Positions 11,552 to 24,464 of a stretch of DNA of 64,000 nucleotides are shown piece by piece (the stretch's first letter is position 1; each line of letters starts with the position of its first letter). Below the pieces are notes generated by a model. That model did no database searches. It saw only the letters and a list, made by a program, of their open reading frames with translations, and was not told where the DNA came from. The translations under genes and the position numbers were made by a program. The stretch is taken from assembly GCA_963920575.1 (NCBI GenBank), contig OY986969.1, forward strand, positions 13,656,615 through 13,720,614, read 5' to 3'. This DNA is from Narthecium ossifragum. Its lineage: Eukaryota; Streptophyta; Magnoliopsida; Dioscoreales; Nartheciaceae.

Positions 11552-13899
11552 TGTCGTGCCCCGACCCGCGGAAGCCCAACCGGGCCGGACGAAGCGAACC
11601 GGAACCTAACTAAATGCGGAAATAAAGGCGATGGGTTCCCCCCAACTGACTGATTTCATTAAACAGTTCATAAGCACCCCTGAATAATACATTAAATTCA
11701 AACCTCAAACGATATAATATAATATTCAAAAAAAACCTCAAAGGGGACTAACTATAACAAAATGTAGAAAGGGATCACCGGTCCTCAAAGCCCGCCAGAC
11801 GCCGCCGCGCCACCAAACACCTGCCCGGTAGGGGCTACTGAAGAAGAGCTGGCGCCTGCACCTGCACCTGCAAAACGCAGCCCGGGTAGGAGTGAGCATA
11901 AACCTCAGTAGGGTTCTACACTACGTCACACAGAAGGAAGGGGAACGCAAGAGTGTAGCCCTCAAGTAAGACCTGGGTGTATACAGTGGCCCCATAACCC
12001 CACCGCGTGTCCCTGAGGCCCAGGGGCAGCACTCAGTAGCAGAAACAACACTGGCGACACACAACTGCAGGAACCCGACACTGCAGGCGGGAAAAAGCAT
12101 CGTTGAGTAGACCACACCTCTACCCCAGGGTCAGCACAGTGGGACACCGGCTACACCTCAGCATCTGTCTCAAGGCCGACACAACCTCTATAATCACCAA
12201 GCAACATGTGTACCAGTCATCTAAGCCTATCATCAAGTTTGACTGGACACCACAATTCGAACCTGGACCAAGCTACCCAACCCCGGTCCTAGGGCTAAAT
12301 CCGAGCTTCCAGCCTCGGGACGGCGATCCACAAATCACCCACGCCCTAACCTTATGCAACTAATGCACGACAGAGAATGCATGCTATGAACATACACAAG
12401 CAAGAGAAATAGGCATGCAACAGTATGACAAGGTAGCATATAAGTCCAACCGGATCGCTGCAGCGGTACTACCAACCGCTGCCAGCCGATCCGCAGCAGG
12501 TCTCGGCATTACGGCGGTACCACGACCGTCAACCGCGGACTCCTGCAACAGGAAGCAACCCCGAAAACTTCGAAGAACAGTAAAATATATTATTATAATC
12601 TGAGCATATAATATTATACTCAAAACACCAAAATGTTCCCTACAAGCAGCTAGTTGACCCCGTCGATCCGACGTCCAAACGACGTCGGATTCAAGATCCA
12701 ACTTAGATACCACTAGAACTAAATGCCGGATCAACATATCCAAAATTCATGATCATCCAACGGTTAGATTAACGGAAAAACATTAATCAAAACAGCTAAT
12801 CAAAACTCCATAAAACGCCATCAGTCAGCTTGGGATCGATCCGTAACATTTGGATCAATCCAAAGCTTCATACCAACTTCAGATCAGCCTCGTCGTAGGC
12901 CACGAGAAAAATCACCACAATTCGTAGAAAAATCAGAAAAATATGAAATAAACTGGAATGGAAAGCTAACGAAGAGATCTACCACTCTTATGTTTATCAA
13001 AAGCCAAGATCATACACGTACAAGCCGAAAAACTCGCCGCAAGCCGGGTTTTCTTCAAGAACAGCAGAAAACCGGAAAATCAGAGGTTAATCATGCATAA
13101 ATCCTACTCATATCTCAACCAAAGATCATGAAACTTATATCAGTAATTCTAATAGACATGATGCATCCAACAACACAATTTCATCAAGATCAAACGGCTA
13201 GATTTAATGAAACCCATTAAACACTCTCGTAGGTAGAAAAACCTACCAAACTGCGCACTCCTCGGCTGATTCCAACGAGCCTTCAAGCTTCCAAAATGGT
13301 GGTCGGAGGAGGGAGAACGACGAAGAGCAAGGTGGCACCCCGGAAGGAAACAGAGCAAGCAGAGCTTGCGGGAAGAAGAAAGAAAGAAGGAAGAAGAAGA
13401 GAAAGAAGAAGAGAAGGAGAAAGAAGGGGAAGGTTAGGGAAGGTCGGGGAAGGTGGGGAAAAGGGGAGTAGAGGTCCTCTCTTCTCCTGACAATGGAGGA
13501 CGACGGAAGCTCAACTGCTCTGCTGCAAGCTCAACTGCCCTGCGCAGTACCTGGATCGATCCAAGGCCAAAATGGATCGATCCAAGACAGGCTGGATCGA
13601 TCCAAAATGTTTGGATCGATCCGAACGGGTCAAAAACCCACCGACTCGCTCACGAGTTCAAACGATCGCTCAAGGGTCGTAAGCTGCCCAAAAGCAAGCT
13701 TCAGCGCGCCCGAGCTGGGATCTTCCGATCCCGGGTCCACCTAACCATTCTAATCAAGCACTAACACAAACAAGGTCAATGCACGCGGGTGTGAAACAAA
13801 CCAACAAGGCGCAATTTACCAAATTGCCCTTGCGGTCCACAACGAGCCACGGACCCGACCCAGGCGATCGACCCATGAATGGAGGGACAGGTCCTCACA
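11552..13899 (-). mobile_element. T1 solo LTR, TSD ATCTA
   Basis: In plus orientation it starts TGTCGTGCCCCGACCC, ends GGGACAGGTCCTCACA, and is flanked by ATCTA on both sides (11,547-11,551 and 13,900-13,904). At 2,348 bp it matches the LTRs of the full-length element at 24,465. A GA-rich tract at 13,340-13,470 (pyrimidine-rich in LTR sense) and four GGATCGATCC boxes at 13,553-13,622 lie within it. Short open frames here are not genes. Confidence 0.92.
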
Positions 13900-15215
13900 A
13901 TCTACGTGGTAATCTCCTATACAACAGGGTATGGTAGGTATACCAGGGTCCTTCAGTTTGAATGGTGTATCATGTTTCAAAATCGAACTGACTTGCTCGG
14001 TAAGAAAAATCTCAAGGATTTGGCCTAGCGTTTATAGGTACATAGATCCTTAAGAAATTTGGCATAATAAGGAATTTGTCGGATATCACCAAGCAAGGGT
14101 ATGTTGATATTGACTTGTTTAATGGTCTCAATGATTTCTTCAGCAGTTTTTCGGGATTTTATGGTTGAAGAAGGATGCTTAAGGGCTGCTGGAAAAGGTA
14201 CTTTTGGAATGTATTTAGCCGGATCAGGCTCTCTAGAATCAGTTGGATCATAATCGGGTTGGATAAGAGAGTCATCTCGGATTGGACAATTGATCGGTCC
14301 CTCGGCCGATCGATCGTTAGAAGGCCGATCGATCATCTGGACTGACAGGTTCACCTACTCGATTAACTATTGTTTTGCCACTTCTAAGGGTCACAACAAC
14401 CTTGACACTCTCAAAGTTTTGGCTTTCAACATAGTGCTGGCCTCTAGGGTTAGTCACGGGTTGATTTGGTAAGTGTCCTTCCTCTCTGTTAGCCATGTCA
14501 TTAGAAAACTGTCCAACTTGTTTTTCTAATTTTGATACGGATTGAATCGTTGAAGATAAGTTGTTTTTCAATAAGGAGACATCACCTTTAGAGGTCGCCA
14601 TTTATTCCTTCATAAATGACATGTCCCTATTGATATCACCCCTCATCTACAAAAGTATACTCATGATAGAAGTCAAAGTGGGCTCAGTAGATGGTTCAGG
14701 AGGGGGAGGCTGAGATGTATTTTGCGGATAATGTAAAGGGTACCCAAGATTTGGAATTGCAGAAGGTTTAGATGGGAATTTAAAAGCAGAAGGATTAGCT
14801 AGATTGTTTATCCCTTGAACGTTACCTGACTGTTGTGGATTCCAACTAAAATTAGGATGATTTCTCCAAACCGGATTGTAGGTATTAGAGTAAGGGTTGT
14901 TCTGAGATTTGGAAAATCCATAAGTTGCATTAACATATTCCTGAACAAATTCAAGGAAATTGGGGACCAAGTGACAACCAGTTATCAAATGATCAGAACT
15001 AAAACAAAGGCCACATGTCTCAAGAGACGTGTTAGGCAATGATTGAGTAAGAGTTTGACATGTTTTCAACTTATTTGAGTCTTTAGTTAGGAGGGATACT
15101 TGTGCGGAGAGACTTTGGAATTCAGAATTTTCATGAAATCCCCAAGAATTACGAACAGTGGTAGACCGACTCCTAAAAACTGAGGCGTTCTATTGTGAGT
15201 TTTCAGCAAGGTTAT
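13900..15215 (-). pseudogene. gag: gag C-terminal half and protease lead-in, - strand Athila-like element
   Basis: Reading leftward from 15,215, the reverse strand encodes the end of gag. A CCHC zinc knuckle (CGLCFSSDHLITGC) lies near 15,010-14,965. An NP-rich linker with WRNHPNFSW follows, then a coiled-coil-like KLEKQVGQFSNDMANRE segment, TLRSGKT, and a conserved NINIPLLGDIRQIPYYAKFL motif near 14,100-14,040. The protease lead-in (EQVSSILKHD) continues to 13,900. A short cluster of CCGATCGATC boxes (14,288-14,340) sits inside the coding segment, which is unusual. The gag N-terminus lies beyond the LTR inserted at 15,216. Confidence 0.8.
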
Positions 15216-18200
15216 TATGAGGACTCGTTCCTCCAACCCGGTCTGACCACGTTAGGTCGAGGTTCTGGCTCGTTTGGCCTTGTTCCGCGATCGGGTTGAT
15301 CGTGAAGACCCCAAGTGCAATTTAGTAAATTGTGCTTTGGTGGTTTGTTTTACACCCGCGTTGTGCACACACGGCCTCTGATTGTTATTTGTGCTTTATT
15401 ATATTCTCATAGGCGTTCTCGATCAGAAGATCGGAGCTCGATCACGAAGGATCTAGATGGGCGGTTGGATCACGACCACTATAGCGGGCCAGCTACTGTA
15501 GCAAGTTGGCTACTATAGCAGGTCGGCTACTGTAGCTACAGTAACCCCTTAAATAGCCCACCTCTCTCCTTCTTTGTGTTTTCTACTTCTTCTTTCTTTT
15601 CTCTTCCCCTGCTCCCGTGGTCGTCTTCTCCCCTTCGTTCTTACCGTCACGAGTGAGGCAGAGAGTGAGACAGAGCTCCGGTGTTCCCCGGTGGCTTGGA
15701 GGCACCCCACGATGAGGGAGGAGGTGGATTAGCAAGGTTTAACAGTGGATTAAGCGAGGATTTCCTTAAAGAGGTAGGATTCTAACCCTAGGGCTTGTTT
15801 AGATGTTCTTGGTTGTTTTATTGCTTAAATTGCTGATCAATCTATGCTAGATGGTTATCCTAGGTATGATTAATATCTGTTTTAAGCTTGATTGGATTTT
15901 GGTTGGATTTAAACTGGATTTAAGTGGGTTTTTCCTTGATCTATTTCCCGGATTTTCTGTTCTAGCAGAATACCTGTGTTCTAGCTTGTTTTTCGAGCTG
16001 TACGTGCATGTTCTCAGTTGATGTTCAACATAAATGTTGTAGATCTCGGCGTTAACGTTCATTTCCAACTAGTTGATGATTTTTTGGAGCTACATAGGAT
16101 TTCTGGTGAATTAAATAGGTTGTCTGTGCTGAAACAGGGCAGTTGGTTTAAATTGAGGACTTAAGTGGGTTTTCTATATTTAATTGAGCTAAATTTGGGT
16201 GGGGATGATCTTGATGACCTTTGGAAGCGATCTGCAAAGTTTCATTTTAATCCAAGTTATTTTCAGGAGGCTGTTGATTAGTTTATCAAATCTGAGAGTT
16301 TATCGACATTATAGGTTTTGATCTATTTTCGTTTATTCGATGGATCCAATTTTCGGATATGTGATTCGGGGTATGCCATTAAGTGAGTATATCAAGGTTT
16401 ATGTCAATCGGACGACTAGATCGAAAGATATGGTTTTCCGAGTTTGATGATATAATTGGTTTTGTTTCTGTAAATCGATTATTTTAATCATATCTTGGAT
16501 ATATATTATTTTAAGCCCGTGTGTGGTTTGTGGTTGAACAAGGGGAGTTGCGCCTCCCCTGGGATGTGTAGAATAAATGGGCCTTAAGTACTCCCTCGGC
16601 TTTCATTAAAATATTATTATATTGTTGTCATAGCTGTTTGATAGTTTAGCTGAGCGCCAACTTTCACTTTATTCTAGACCGATGCTATGTGTACCCTTGG
16701 CGAGCTGTAGGCTACACCCAGACTTGTGTTTTATCTGACATCATGTTGCATACTTACACTTCTGTTTGTACATGAGCATAGCACGCATCTGATAGCATTA
16801 TATGCATAGAGGATAGGATGTGGGCGATGGGTTAATCGCCGATCCGAGGCTCTCGGGTAGCTCGGATCTAGACTTAGGGCCGAGACTAGGTAGCAAGGTT
16901 TAAGATTTAATCAATTTTAATAATCTGTTGATTCGATGTGACTGTTTAGTTGGCTGCAATTGTTGATTGAGGTTTAGAGGTCGTGTCGGCCTTGAGCCGA
17001 GTTCTGAGGTGTAGCGGTGCCCAGTGTTCTTTGACTCAGTAGAGGGTGTGTCTACTCAACGGTGTCGTTTTCCACCTAGCAGTGCCGATTTCTTGCTTGT
17101 GAGTCAGCAGTGTTGGCTTTCTACTTTATTAAGCGTGATCCAGCATGTGACCAGCTCTTCTGAAAGACCATGACTGAGGACCTCAGGGACACGCGGTGGG
17201 GTTATGGGGCCCCTGTGTACACCCAGGCTTTGCTTGAGGGTGACACTGTTGTGTTCCCTCCTTCATTTGTGAGTGTCGTAGCATACAATCTTGCTAAGCT
17301 TATTGCTCACTCTTACCTGGGTTGTGTTTTACAGGTGCAGACGTCAGCTCTTCTTCTGTAGATCCCAACTGGACAGGCACATGGTGGCGTGTGGGCTTTG
17401 GAGGTGTTCGAGGACTTGGGGTTCATTCGATCTTGATGAATTATTTAAATGTATAATTTTCCTTAGGTAAGGATTTTGAGGATTAAATATTGTATCAAAA
17501 TCTTAAATTTTATTAGAAATTTTATATTCACCCCGAATCAATTGTTAGTTTAGTTGTATATATTTTATTATAAATGCGCCAGTGATGATTGAGTACAGTA
17601 GGAACCCTCACGCCTCGACCCGGATGGCTTTTCTCGGTCGGGGTGTGATACGAGTCGATCCGACTCGACCAACTGGACCCAAACCCAGAAGAGGAACCAA
17701 ACTGGTTCAGCCTCTTTAGTAGTTTGACTTGGACTTCCCTAGTTCAAACTAGAGTATTTGATTAGGATTTATCATTAGTCTTTTATATTTAATTGAGTCC
17801 TAGTTGATATTTGAGTTAGTAAGTTGAGTTGAGTCTGAAAGCCTTATTATTTGCTAATTAAGCAAGGGGGTTTTTTAGTTGGATTAGGACTCTGTCAAGG
17901 CCTCTATAAAAGGGACCTCATTAGTTTGTATTAGGGGATGATGAATGATGAAGAGAATTATTAGGAGTTAAGAATAGTTCATAGAATATCATAGGAGTAG
18001 AATATCATAAGAGTAGAGGTGATGTAGTCCTACCAGAAATCCACCATCGATCCACCTTCTTCCCCGACGGTCATCTTCTCCGCAGCCGGCATCGCCTCGA
18101 CCGATATCTATCTCTCCACACCACTTTCTCTCTCCGCCACGTCAGCGACCCCACACCCAGTCACCTGCCAAGTCACCGTCTTCTTCCTCTCTTCTCTCTC

Positions 18201-18943
18201 CCGTGCCCAAACCCTAAGCTTCCGTCGACCATCGCCGTTCTATGCTCTCTGGCCACCCCCATCGCCATCCAAGACCGCCAACGCCTTCCCCTACCTCCCA
18301 CGACTCTGGCCATCCCTTTCCCGCCGTCTTCCATCTCCTTCGACGTCTTCCCCGGCAACCCAACCTCCCGAGCTCCGCCGACCCTTCCGCGTCCGTCCCC
18401 GATATCATCCCAAAACCACCCTAAAACCCTCGCCGACCTTCCTAGACCCGATCCCAGCCCTTCTAAGCCACGCCCGAGCCTCGCCGTCGTCCCCGACGTC
18501 GGCCTCCTCTAACCCACCGCCGATGGTACTCCTGATCCACCGTCCCTGCCGTTTCTACAGCCAATCAGAGCTGTTGGATCTCTTACCCACCGTCCTACGA
18601 ACCTTTCTGCCAAAGCCCCGACCGCCGCCTACGTACCTGCGCCGGCGATCTACTCCGGCGAACCCCAGCCCTCGGATCCAATCCGGTTCAGCCAGCTTGA
18701 ATCGGACTCAGCCAACCTGATTCAGCTCAGCCACTTAATCCGGATCCAGCCCAACCAATAACCCAAGTCAGCCCAACCCAGTCCAAGTCCTATCCTATCA
18801 GGCTCAGCCAGATCCGATCCAACTAGCCAGATTCAGCCAATTGGACTCAAATCAAGTCCGATCAGGCCAATTCTGATCGATTGGAGCAGTAGAGACCCGA
18901 TACGAGAGGATTACGAGTAGACCGCTCATACCAGGGTGTGACA
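15216..18943 (+). mobile_element. T2 solo LTR, TSD GTTAT, with a nested solo LTR
   Basis: It starts TATGAGGACTCG (T2 normally TGTGAGGACYCG) and ends TGTGACA, flanked by GTTAT at 15,211-15,215 and 18,944-18,948. The - strand gag reading resumes across it. Without the nested element at 17,646-18,933 and its duplicated 5 bp it is about 2.4 kb. It contains a pyrimidine-rich stretch at 15,560-15,640 and a hairpin-forming block at about 16,825-16,870. Confidence 0.9.
17646..18933 (+). mobile_element. Solo LTR of family C, TSD GGGTG
   Basis: This 1,288-bp unit starts TGATACGAGTCG and ends CTCATACCA, and sits between GGGTG repeats (17,641-17,645 and 18,934-18,938). Excising it restores the T2 end CGGGGTGTGACA. 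TATAAAAG at 17,905-17,912 marks its promoter. A C-rich stretch at 18,030-18,730 is its leader-like part. The internal region is absent. Confidence 0.88.
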
Positions 18944-19732
18944 GTTATCATACATTTCCCAAAAAGCAGTCCAAGGCTTACTGAGAACAACACCCGAGCA
19001 GCATGCTTCGACCAACATCCTATAATTATCATTAAGACCATTATAAATCGAATGGGCTAGCTGCCACTCAGGTACCTCATGATGGGAACACTTTTAAGTA
19101 GATCCTTAAATCTTTCTCAGGCTTCATGAAACATCTCATCCTCATTTTGTTTAAAAGATATAATCATTGTATGATAATTTTGAGCTTTAATGATAGGGAA
19201 ATATTTTTTAAGAAAAGCATCATGAAGTTGGTTCCATGTTGAAATAGAATTTGGACCTTAAGGTTTGAAGCCAATGTTTAGCCTTATCTTTCAAAGTAAA
19301 AGGGAAAAGCTTGAGTCTAAAGGCATTATCATTAAAATGTTGGAGTTTGAACATTGCAAGGATTTCAAGAAAGCTAGCAATGTATCCATAAGGGTCCTCA
19401 TTCTCCCATCCATAGAAAGAAGGTATAGCAGTAATCCAGTTAGGCTTAATCTCATAATTTTTTGCAGTAATGGTATGTGGGTTGATACAAGAAGTACAGG
19501 TGTAAAGTCCAAGTAAGAAGTGATTCTTAATTGGGACTTCTCTATTGTTATTATTATTACCTCCCCTATCAATATTAGCATTAGGGTCTATAATAGGTCC
19601 CTCGTTTTCAGCCATTGTGACAAAGATCTCTTGAATAGATTTGAAGTTACTCAAGGCTTCCTTATAGTTACTCAAAGATTTCTGACCTAAGACTCTAGCT
19701 ATTTGAAGTGTGGCTTCTATTTCTTGATCCAA
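18944..19732 (-). pseudogene. gag: gag N-terminal half, - strand Athila-like element
   Basis: The reverse strand from 19,732 encodes 170 codons. These include PSFYGWENEDPYGYIASFLE and RLKLFPFTLKDKAKHWL, the plant retrotransposon gag signature also seen in the element at 3,895. The frame then shifts and continues with an HSIYNGLNDN segment and VLSKPWTAF down to 18,944. There an LTR insertion splits it from the remaining gag at 15,215. The primer site is about 480 bp upstream. Confidence 0.8.
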
Positions 19733-20213
19733 TGGTCCAAGAGGGTTGTTTAGGGATCATCTACCTTGCATGCAAAATCACACCAAAAAGAGAAAAAAAA
19801 ACAAAAAATTGGGAGGAGAGGAGAAACCATGGAACACCACAACTGAATGAAAAGTTGCAGGTTAGCCAACTTACTTGAGTGCCAAGCGGACGATTGATCG
19901 GCGGGATTACCGATAGATCAATATCTAGATGATGGATCGGTGGTATGGCCGATCAATCGTTCATCATAGCAACGCAAGCAAACCGTCCATCATAGTCGGA
20001 TTTAGGTCCGACCGATCTCTCTAGGTAGTGAGCAAGCTTCTCCTTCCAAGAAAATTTCCGATTTAAATCTTCAAAAATTCTAGAAAATGTCAGAAAAATC
20101 CTAAAAAGTGTAAAATAAAGAAAAGAAAAAATAAGGAAAAGAAAACTTTAATTAAGCTCAGAAAAAGAGTAAATAGAACTTAATCAATACTCTGTCAAAA
20201 ATCAGAAAAAGAG

Positions 20214-20231
20214 TCCCCGGCAACGGCGCCA
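20214..20231 (-). other. Primer binding site, tRNA-Asp
   Basis: The plus strand reads TCCCCGGCAACGGCGCCA, the complement of the primer site at 3,439. It lies five bases inside the LTR border at 20,237. Between it and the gag start (19,733-20,213) is a non-coding leader with degenerate ATCGATC motifs at 19,890-19,990. Confidence 0.85.
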
Positions 20232-20236
20232 GTATT

Positions 20237-21534
20237 TGATATCTCGCAAAATGATGTCGTTAAATCGTATGCAATCCACAATTTAGAAATATATATATAT
20301 CCTTATTCGAAACTAAACTAATAGAATAGAATTGTGATGAAATACGGGGCCGGTCCACAGGGAAACTTTTGATTTAAACAACGAAGGCGAAATTAAATCT
20401 CAAGACTCTAATCTTAAAGCAATGAAGGGTTTATTGGATTTTGAAAACTGATTAATTAAAACTAATTAAGAAATCAATATAAAAAAATTAAAATAGATCA
20501 ATGAGAGAAAACCTAGAGATTATCTAATCCACTTTAGTTTCACTTCCTGTATTCTCTACTTATCCTCTTGTTTCCTTATCTAGATATTATATATTCATAC
20601 ATTCTTAAGCTTATATGAATCCCTAAAAGATAGTAAGTGTTTTCCAAAGAAATATTTTATCTTCAATTAGCATATCTTGTCTTCGGGGTAACCTTAGCAC
20701 AACCTATTGTCACTAAGCATAAAGTATATCATCGGGTATTCACAAACCACATTAAAACTATCTTATGGATCACTACAGTAAATCATAGAAATCCTGTAGG
20801 CCTAAAAATACATCATGGAACTCTGTTCCTTCAACTCTATTAACATTAAAATCATATCCATAAGATCATCTCTAGAACAAGAAATACAAGATTCAAACTA
20901 GAACAATACAGAGGAGATATCCTAAACCTTCATGAGATCCCTAAGTAAAGCAACTAACCACTCATCTTGGGGATGAAAGCCATAGATTTGATGAAGAGCA
21001 GTAGGGATCCACGCCTTGATTCCATAATCTTTAGAAACCCTAATCCTCTCTTTTTCCTCTATGGTGGCCTCTAATTTTTGGCCAGAAAACCTTCTTTTAT
21101 AGAAAGGAACTCGGCCAAAGCATTAGACTTCAAGTAGGACTTTAATCTCAAATATTGCTGAAATTAGGTTTCCGCCCGACCGATTGATCGTTCATATTAC
21201 CGATCGATCCTTACAATTCACCGATCAATCGTCCGTCTGGCCAATTGATCGTCCATACTTGTTTCTTTAGCCAAATTCATCTTGATATTTCTTGAACTTT
21301 TGTACTGAATTTGTTGAAACTTCCAACATGAAAGTTGTTCCTCCAAATTTCAGAAATTTAGTAGTTTTCTAGAAATTATGGCAAATTCCTTCCAAACTGA
21401 CAGCGAAGCAGTGTATTTTCTATCTTGAATCTTCATTAAACATGAAATTAACTAACAAACTATTAAATACAAACACTTTCGGACAAAGAAAGATAAGTTA
21501 AGGGGTTTAATTATAAATATTTAGTGACTCATCA
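20237..21534 (-). repeat. 5' LTR of the - strand Athila-like element
   Basis: In element orientation it runs from TGATGAGTCACT (21,534) to GATATCA (20,237), about 1.3 kb. The reverse-strand TATA box CTATAAAAG lies at plus positions 21,094-21,102. ATCGATC-type boxes sit at 21,176-21,265 upstream of it. No 3' partner exists in the window. Confidence 0.8.
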
Positions 21535-22097
21535 ATGGGCATGAAGGTCGATCTCTTCTATGTTGTTAAGGAGGTTTTTTGTTTTTAGCTAAATAGTCAT
21601 GTTCCTGCTTGATTTTTGGGTCTTGTGTGCATGATCTTGTGAAACTTTCAAGATGAAAGTTGTATATCTTCAAATCTACTTGCCAATGCCACTGATTTCA
21701 TAATTTTCTGTTTTTCCCATGATTTATAGAGAATTGTTTTGTAAGCTGCGACGAAGCAAAGATTAAGGAAATATCGATTTTCATGGGCATGAGAATCGAT
21801 CGTTTATGCACTGTTAGTTGAAACTGTTCTCGATTTTTAAGATTTTTACTTCTATTCAACTGAAAATTCTTGCATGTTTTCCCTAATGACTACTAGTGCC
21901 TAGTATGAGATTTCAATCAGGATTTTGACGGTTTTACCCCTGAATTTCGCAATGCATGGTTTGTGATTGGTTAACTGCTTTCCTTAACCACTTGTATATA
22001 GCTCAGTATGTTTTAAAGAAGTGCACATGCTAAAATCTAGGTTTTCATATCATTATATCTTAAATGGAACTTTTCATATCATTTTAGGGATATGACT
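21535..22097. repeat. Unassigned LTR-like relic
   Basis: AT-rich DNA without coding capacity. Two ATCGAT pairs around CATGGGCATGA (21,535-21,555 and 21,775-21,805) resemble the U3 boxes of neighbouring LTRs. I cannot assign termini. Confidence 0.35.
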
Positions 22098-24464
22098 TGT
22101 GTGAGGACATGCCCCTCCACTCCTGGGTCGACCGTCTGGTCGGGCCCGTGGCTCGTTGTAGACCGCAAGGGCAATTTGGCAAATTGCACCTTGTTGGTTT
22201 GTTTCACACTCGCATGTGCACATGCTGACCGTGTTTGTGTAAATGTTTGATTAGAATGGTTAGGGGGACCCGGGATTGAAGGATCCTGGCTTGGGTTTGT
22301 GTTTTAGCCTAAGTCTAGTTTTCTGGGCAAAGGGGATCGATCTTCTCTTGCTAAGGAGATCGACCTTTTAGCGCTAGAAAGTTAAGTCGATTCGAGCTGC
22401 TCTGTCTAGGTAGGGATCCTACCTACTTGTTTTTCCAGATTTGTGAGGTTTGAGTTTGATTGTGATTTGTTTTGCTTAAATCTAATTATATACATGTTTG
22501 TTTTCAATGAAATCTTCGGTTTTGAGGTCCTTCGCACGACCAGATTCCAAGGTTTCGTGGGATTTGGTGGAGTTTTTCAGCGGTATTTCTCGCCAGCGGT
22601 CCGCAGGTGAACCCATCCGGATCGATCTTTGTGGGACGTCATGCCCAGCCCGAGCGGGATCGATTCTTCTGTTGGAGAAGATCGATCCTTGCTTAGCTGG
22701 CATGGGCGGGGTCCGAGTCATGAAGAAGATCGATCCTTCTGGTGGAGAAGATCGATCTCTTCTGGTTGACTGGGACGAGGCTTCCAAAGCACAAAGAAAA
22801 TCGATCTTCTCTGGGAGAGAGATCGATCTCTTGGTGGTTGAGAGGTGTTTTCAATGGATTTGCCCGCGGGGCTTCGCGTATGCGGTTTTCTTTACCGCTT
22901 TATAACTTGTACATAATCTTGAACATGTTAGCTTCATAATGAGGGGTAGTGGTGAACCGGGAGAGTGACAGCTCCCGGGATGTTTACATAGCGTGTTGTA
23001 CTGCTAGTCTTCTGTGTCGGGGTTGCTTCCCGTAACATGCTGTCTTTTGGCGGACTGGCTGCAGTTGGTGGGGTTACCACTACAGCAGCTCCTTGACCTG
23101 TTTTTACTGTTCATCACCTCGGGCCGGCAGGGTGCAGAGCGCAGACCTTGCTTCCTTAATCGTCACATATGTTGCATGCTTATCTGCTTCCATGAGCATG
23201 TGCATAGCATGCATTTGGTTGTGTATTAGTTGCATAAGGTTAGGACGTGGGCGATCAGTGGGTCGCCGTCCTGAGGCTTGGATGCTCGGATATAGCCCTG
23301 GGACCGGGGTTGGGTAGCTTGGTCCAGGTTTGAATAGTGGTGTTCAGTCAATTTCGATGATAGGCCGAGATGACTCGAACATCTTTTGATTGATGATTGT
23401 AGAGGTCGTGTCAGCCTCGAGTCGGGTGCTGAGGTGTAGCCGGTGTCCAATTGTAACGACTCTTGAGTACAGGGTGTGCCTACGCAGCGGTGCCATTTCC
23501 TACCAGCAGTGCCGGTTTCCTGCTTGTGAGTCAGCAGTGTTGGTTTGCTTCTTACTGAGCGTGACCCATCCTGTCATGCCCGGCCCCGGGAGACCCGCCC
23601 GGATCGCGACGCGAGGGGAAACCTACACCTGTTCACTTCTAATCAGACGCGATACAACAATTAACACAATTAACTTAAACATTTGACTTCTGAAGGCATA
23701 ATTGAAATCTAAAACATACTATTCCATTAACATCAGAGTTATACAGACTTGTATAAAAATTCCTCAAAGACATATAAAATTATCCTCAAGGGATACTGTA
23801 TACAAAAACTTCCCAACGGTACAATCCGATCCTCAGTCACCTCAACGCCCTCCAGAAGTCGACGCGCCGCCAAAAGTTGATCTGCTGGGAGCTACGGAAG
23901 CGCTGACATCTGCACCTGCAAACACAGCCTGGGTAGGGTGAGCATAAAGCCTAGTAGGGTTCTACTCTACGTCACACTCAAGGAAGGGGGAAACTGAAAC
24001 TGAACCCATCTCCTTGCAAAGCCTAAGGCGTAACTACAACAAGCATGCAAACGCGACGAGGATCACGCCTGCTCTGGACGCTTCCCAATCGCCGACCACG
24101 CCGGGGATCACGCCGGCTAGCGCTCCCCAAATGTCAACAACAGAAAAGTAAACACACCCACACTCAAGCTTGGCAAAGGAGGACGGTACGACTTCTAAAC
24201 CTTGAGAACCAAGATCTGATCAATCAGTTGTACCACAATCTCGCCCTAGACCAGGCTACCCAACCACGGTCCTAGAGCTAGACCCAAGCTACCTGAGAGC
24301 CTCGGATCAACGATCAACCCATCGTCCACGCCCTAACCTAAGATGCAGCTAATACAAACAAATGCATGCAGCTATACAAACATCTACCCTAAATGTCACA
24401 ATATGGCATAACAACAATACGAGGTACAATTATTCTATACATTCCTGGGAGTCATGACTCTCCC

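Larger units (their letters stand above)
11301..21534 (-). mobile_element. Athila-like element on the - strand, 3' part missing
   Basis: Read right to left: 5' LTR (21,534-20,237), tRNA-Asp primer site, gag, and protease, ending at 11,301 where an LTR abuts it. It is interrupted by two solo LTR insertions, 11,552-13,899 (TSD ATCTA) and 15,216-18,943 (TSD GTTAT). Removing these restores the gag-protease order. RT, integrase and the 3' LTR are absent. The RNase H relic at 7,455 lies on the opposite strand and is not its missing part. Confidence 0.85.

Noticed and set aside
22498..22905. 135-codon open frame in the T3 LTR
   Set aside because: Non-coding LTR sequence; the equivalent stretch in the LTRs at 51,300 and 52,933 is not conserved as protein.
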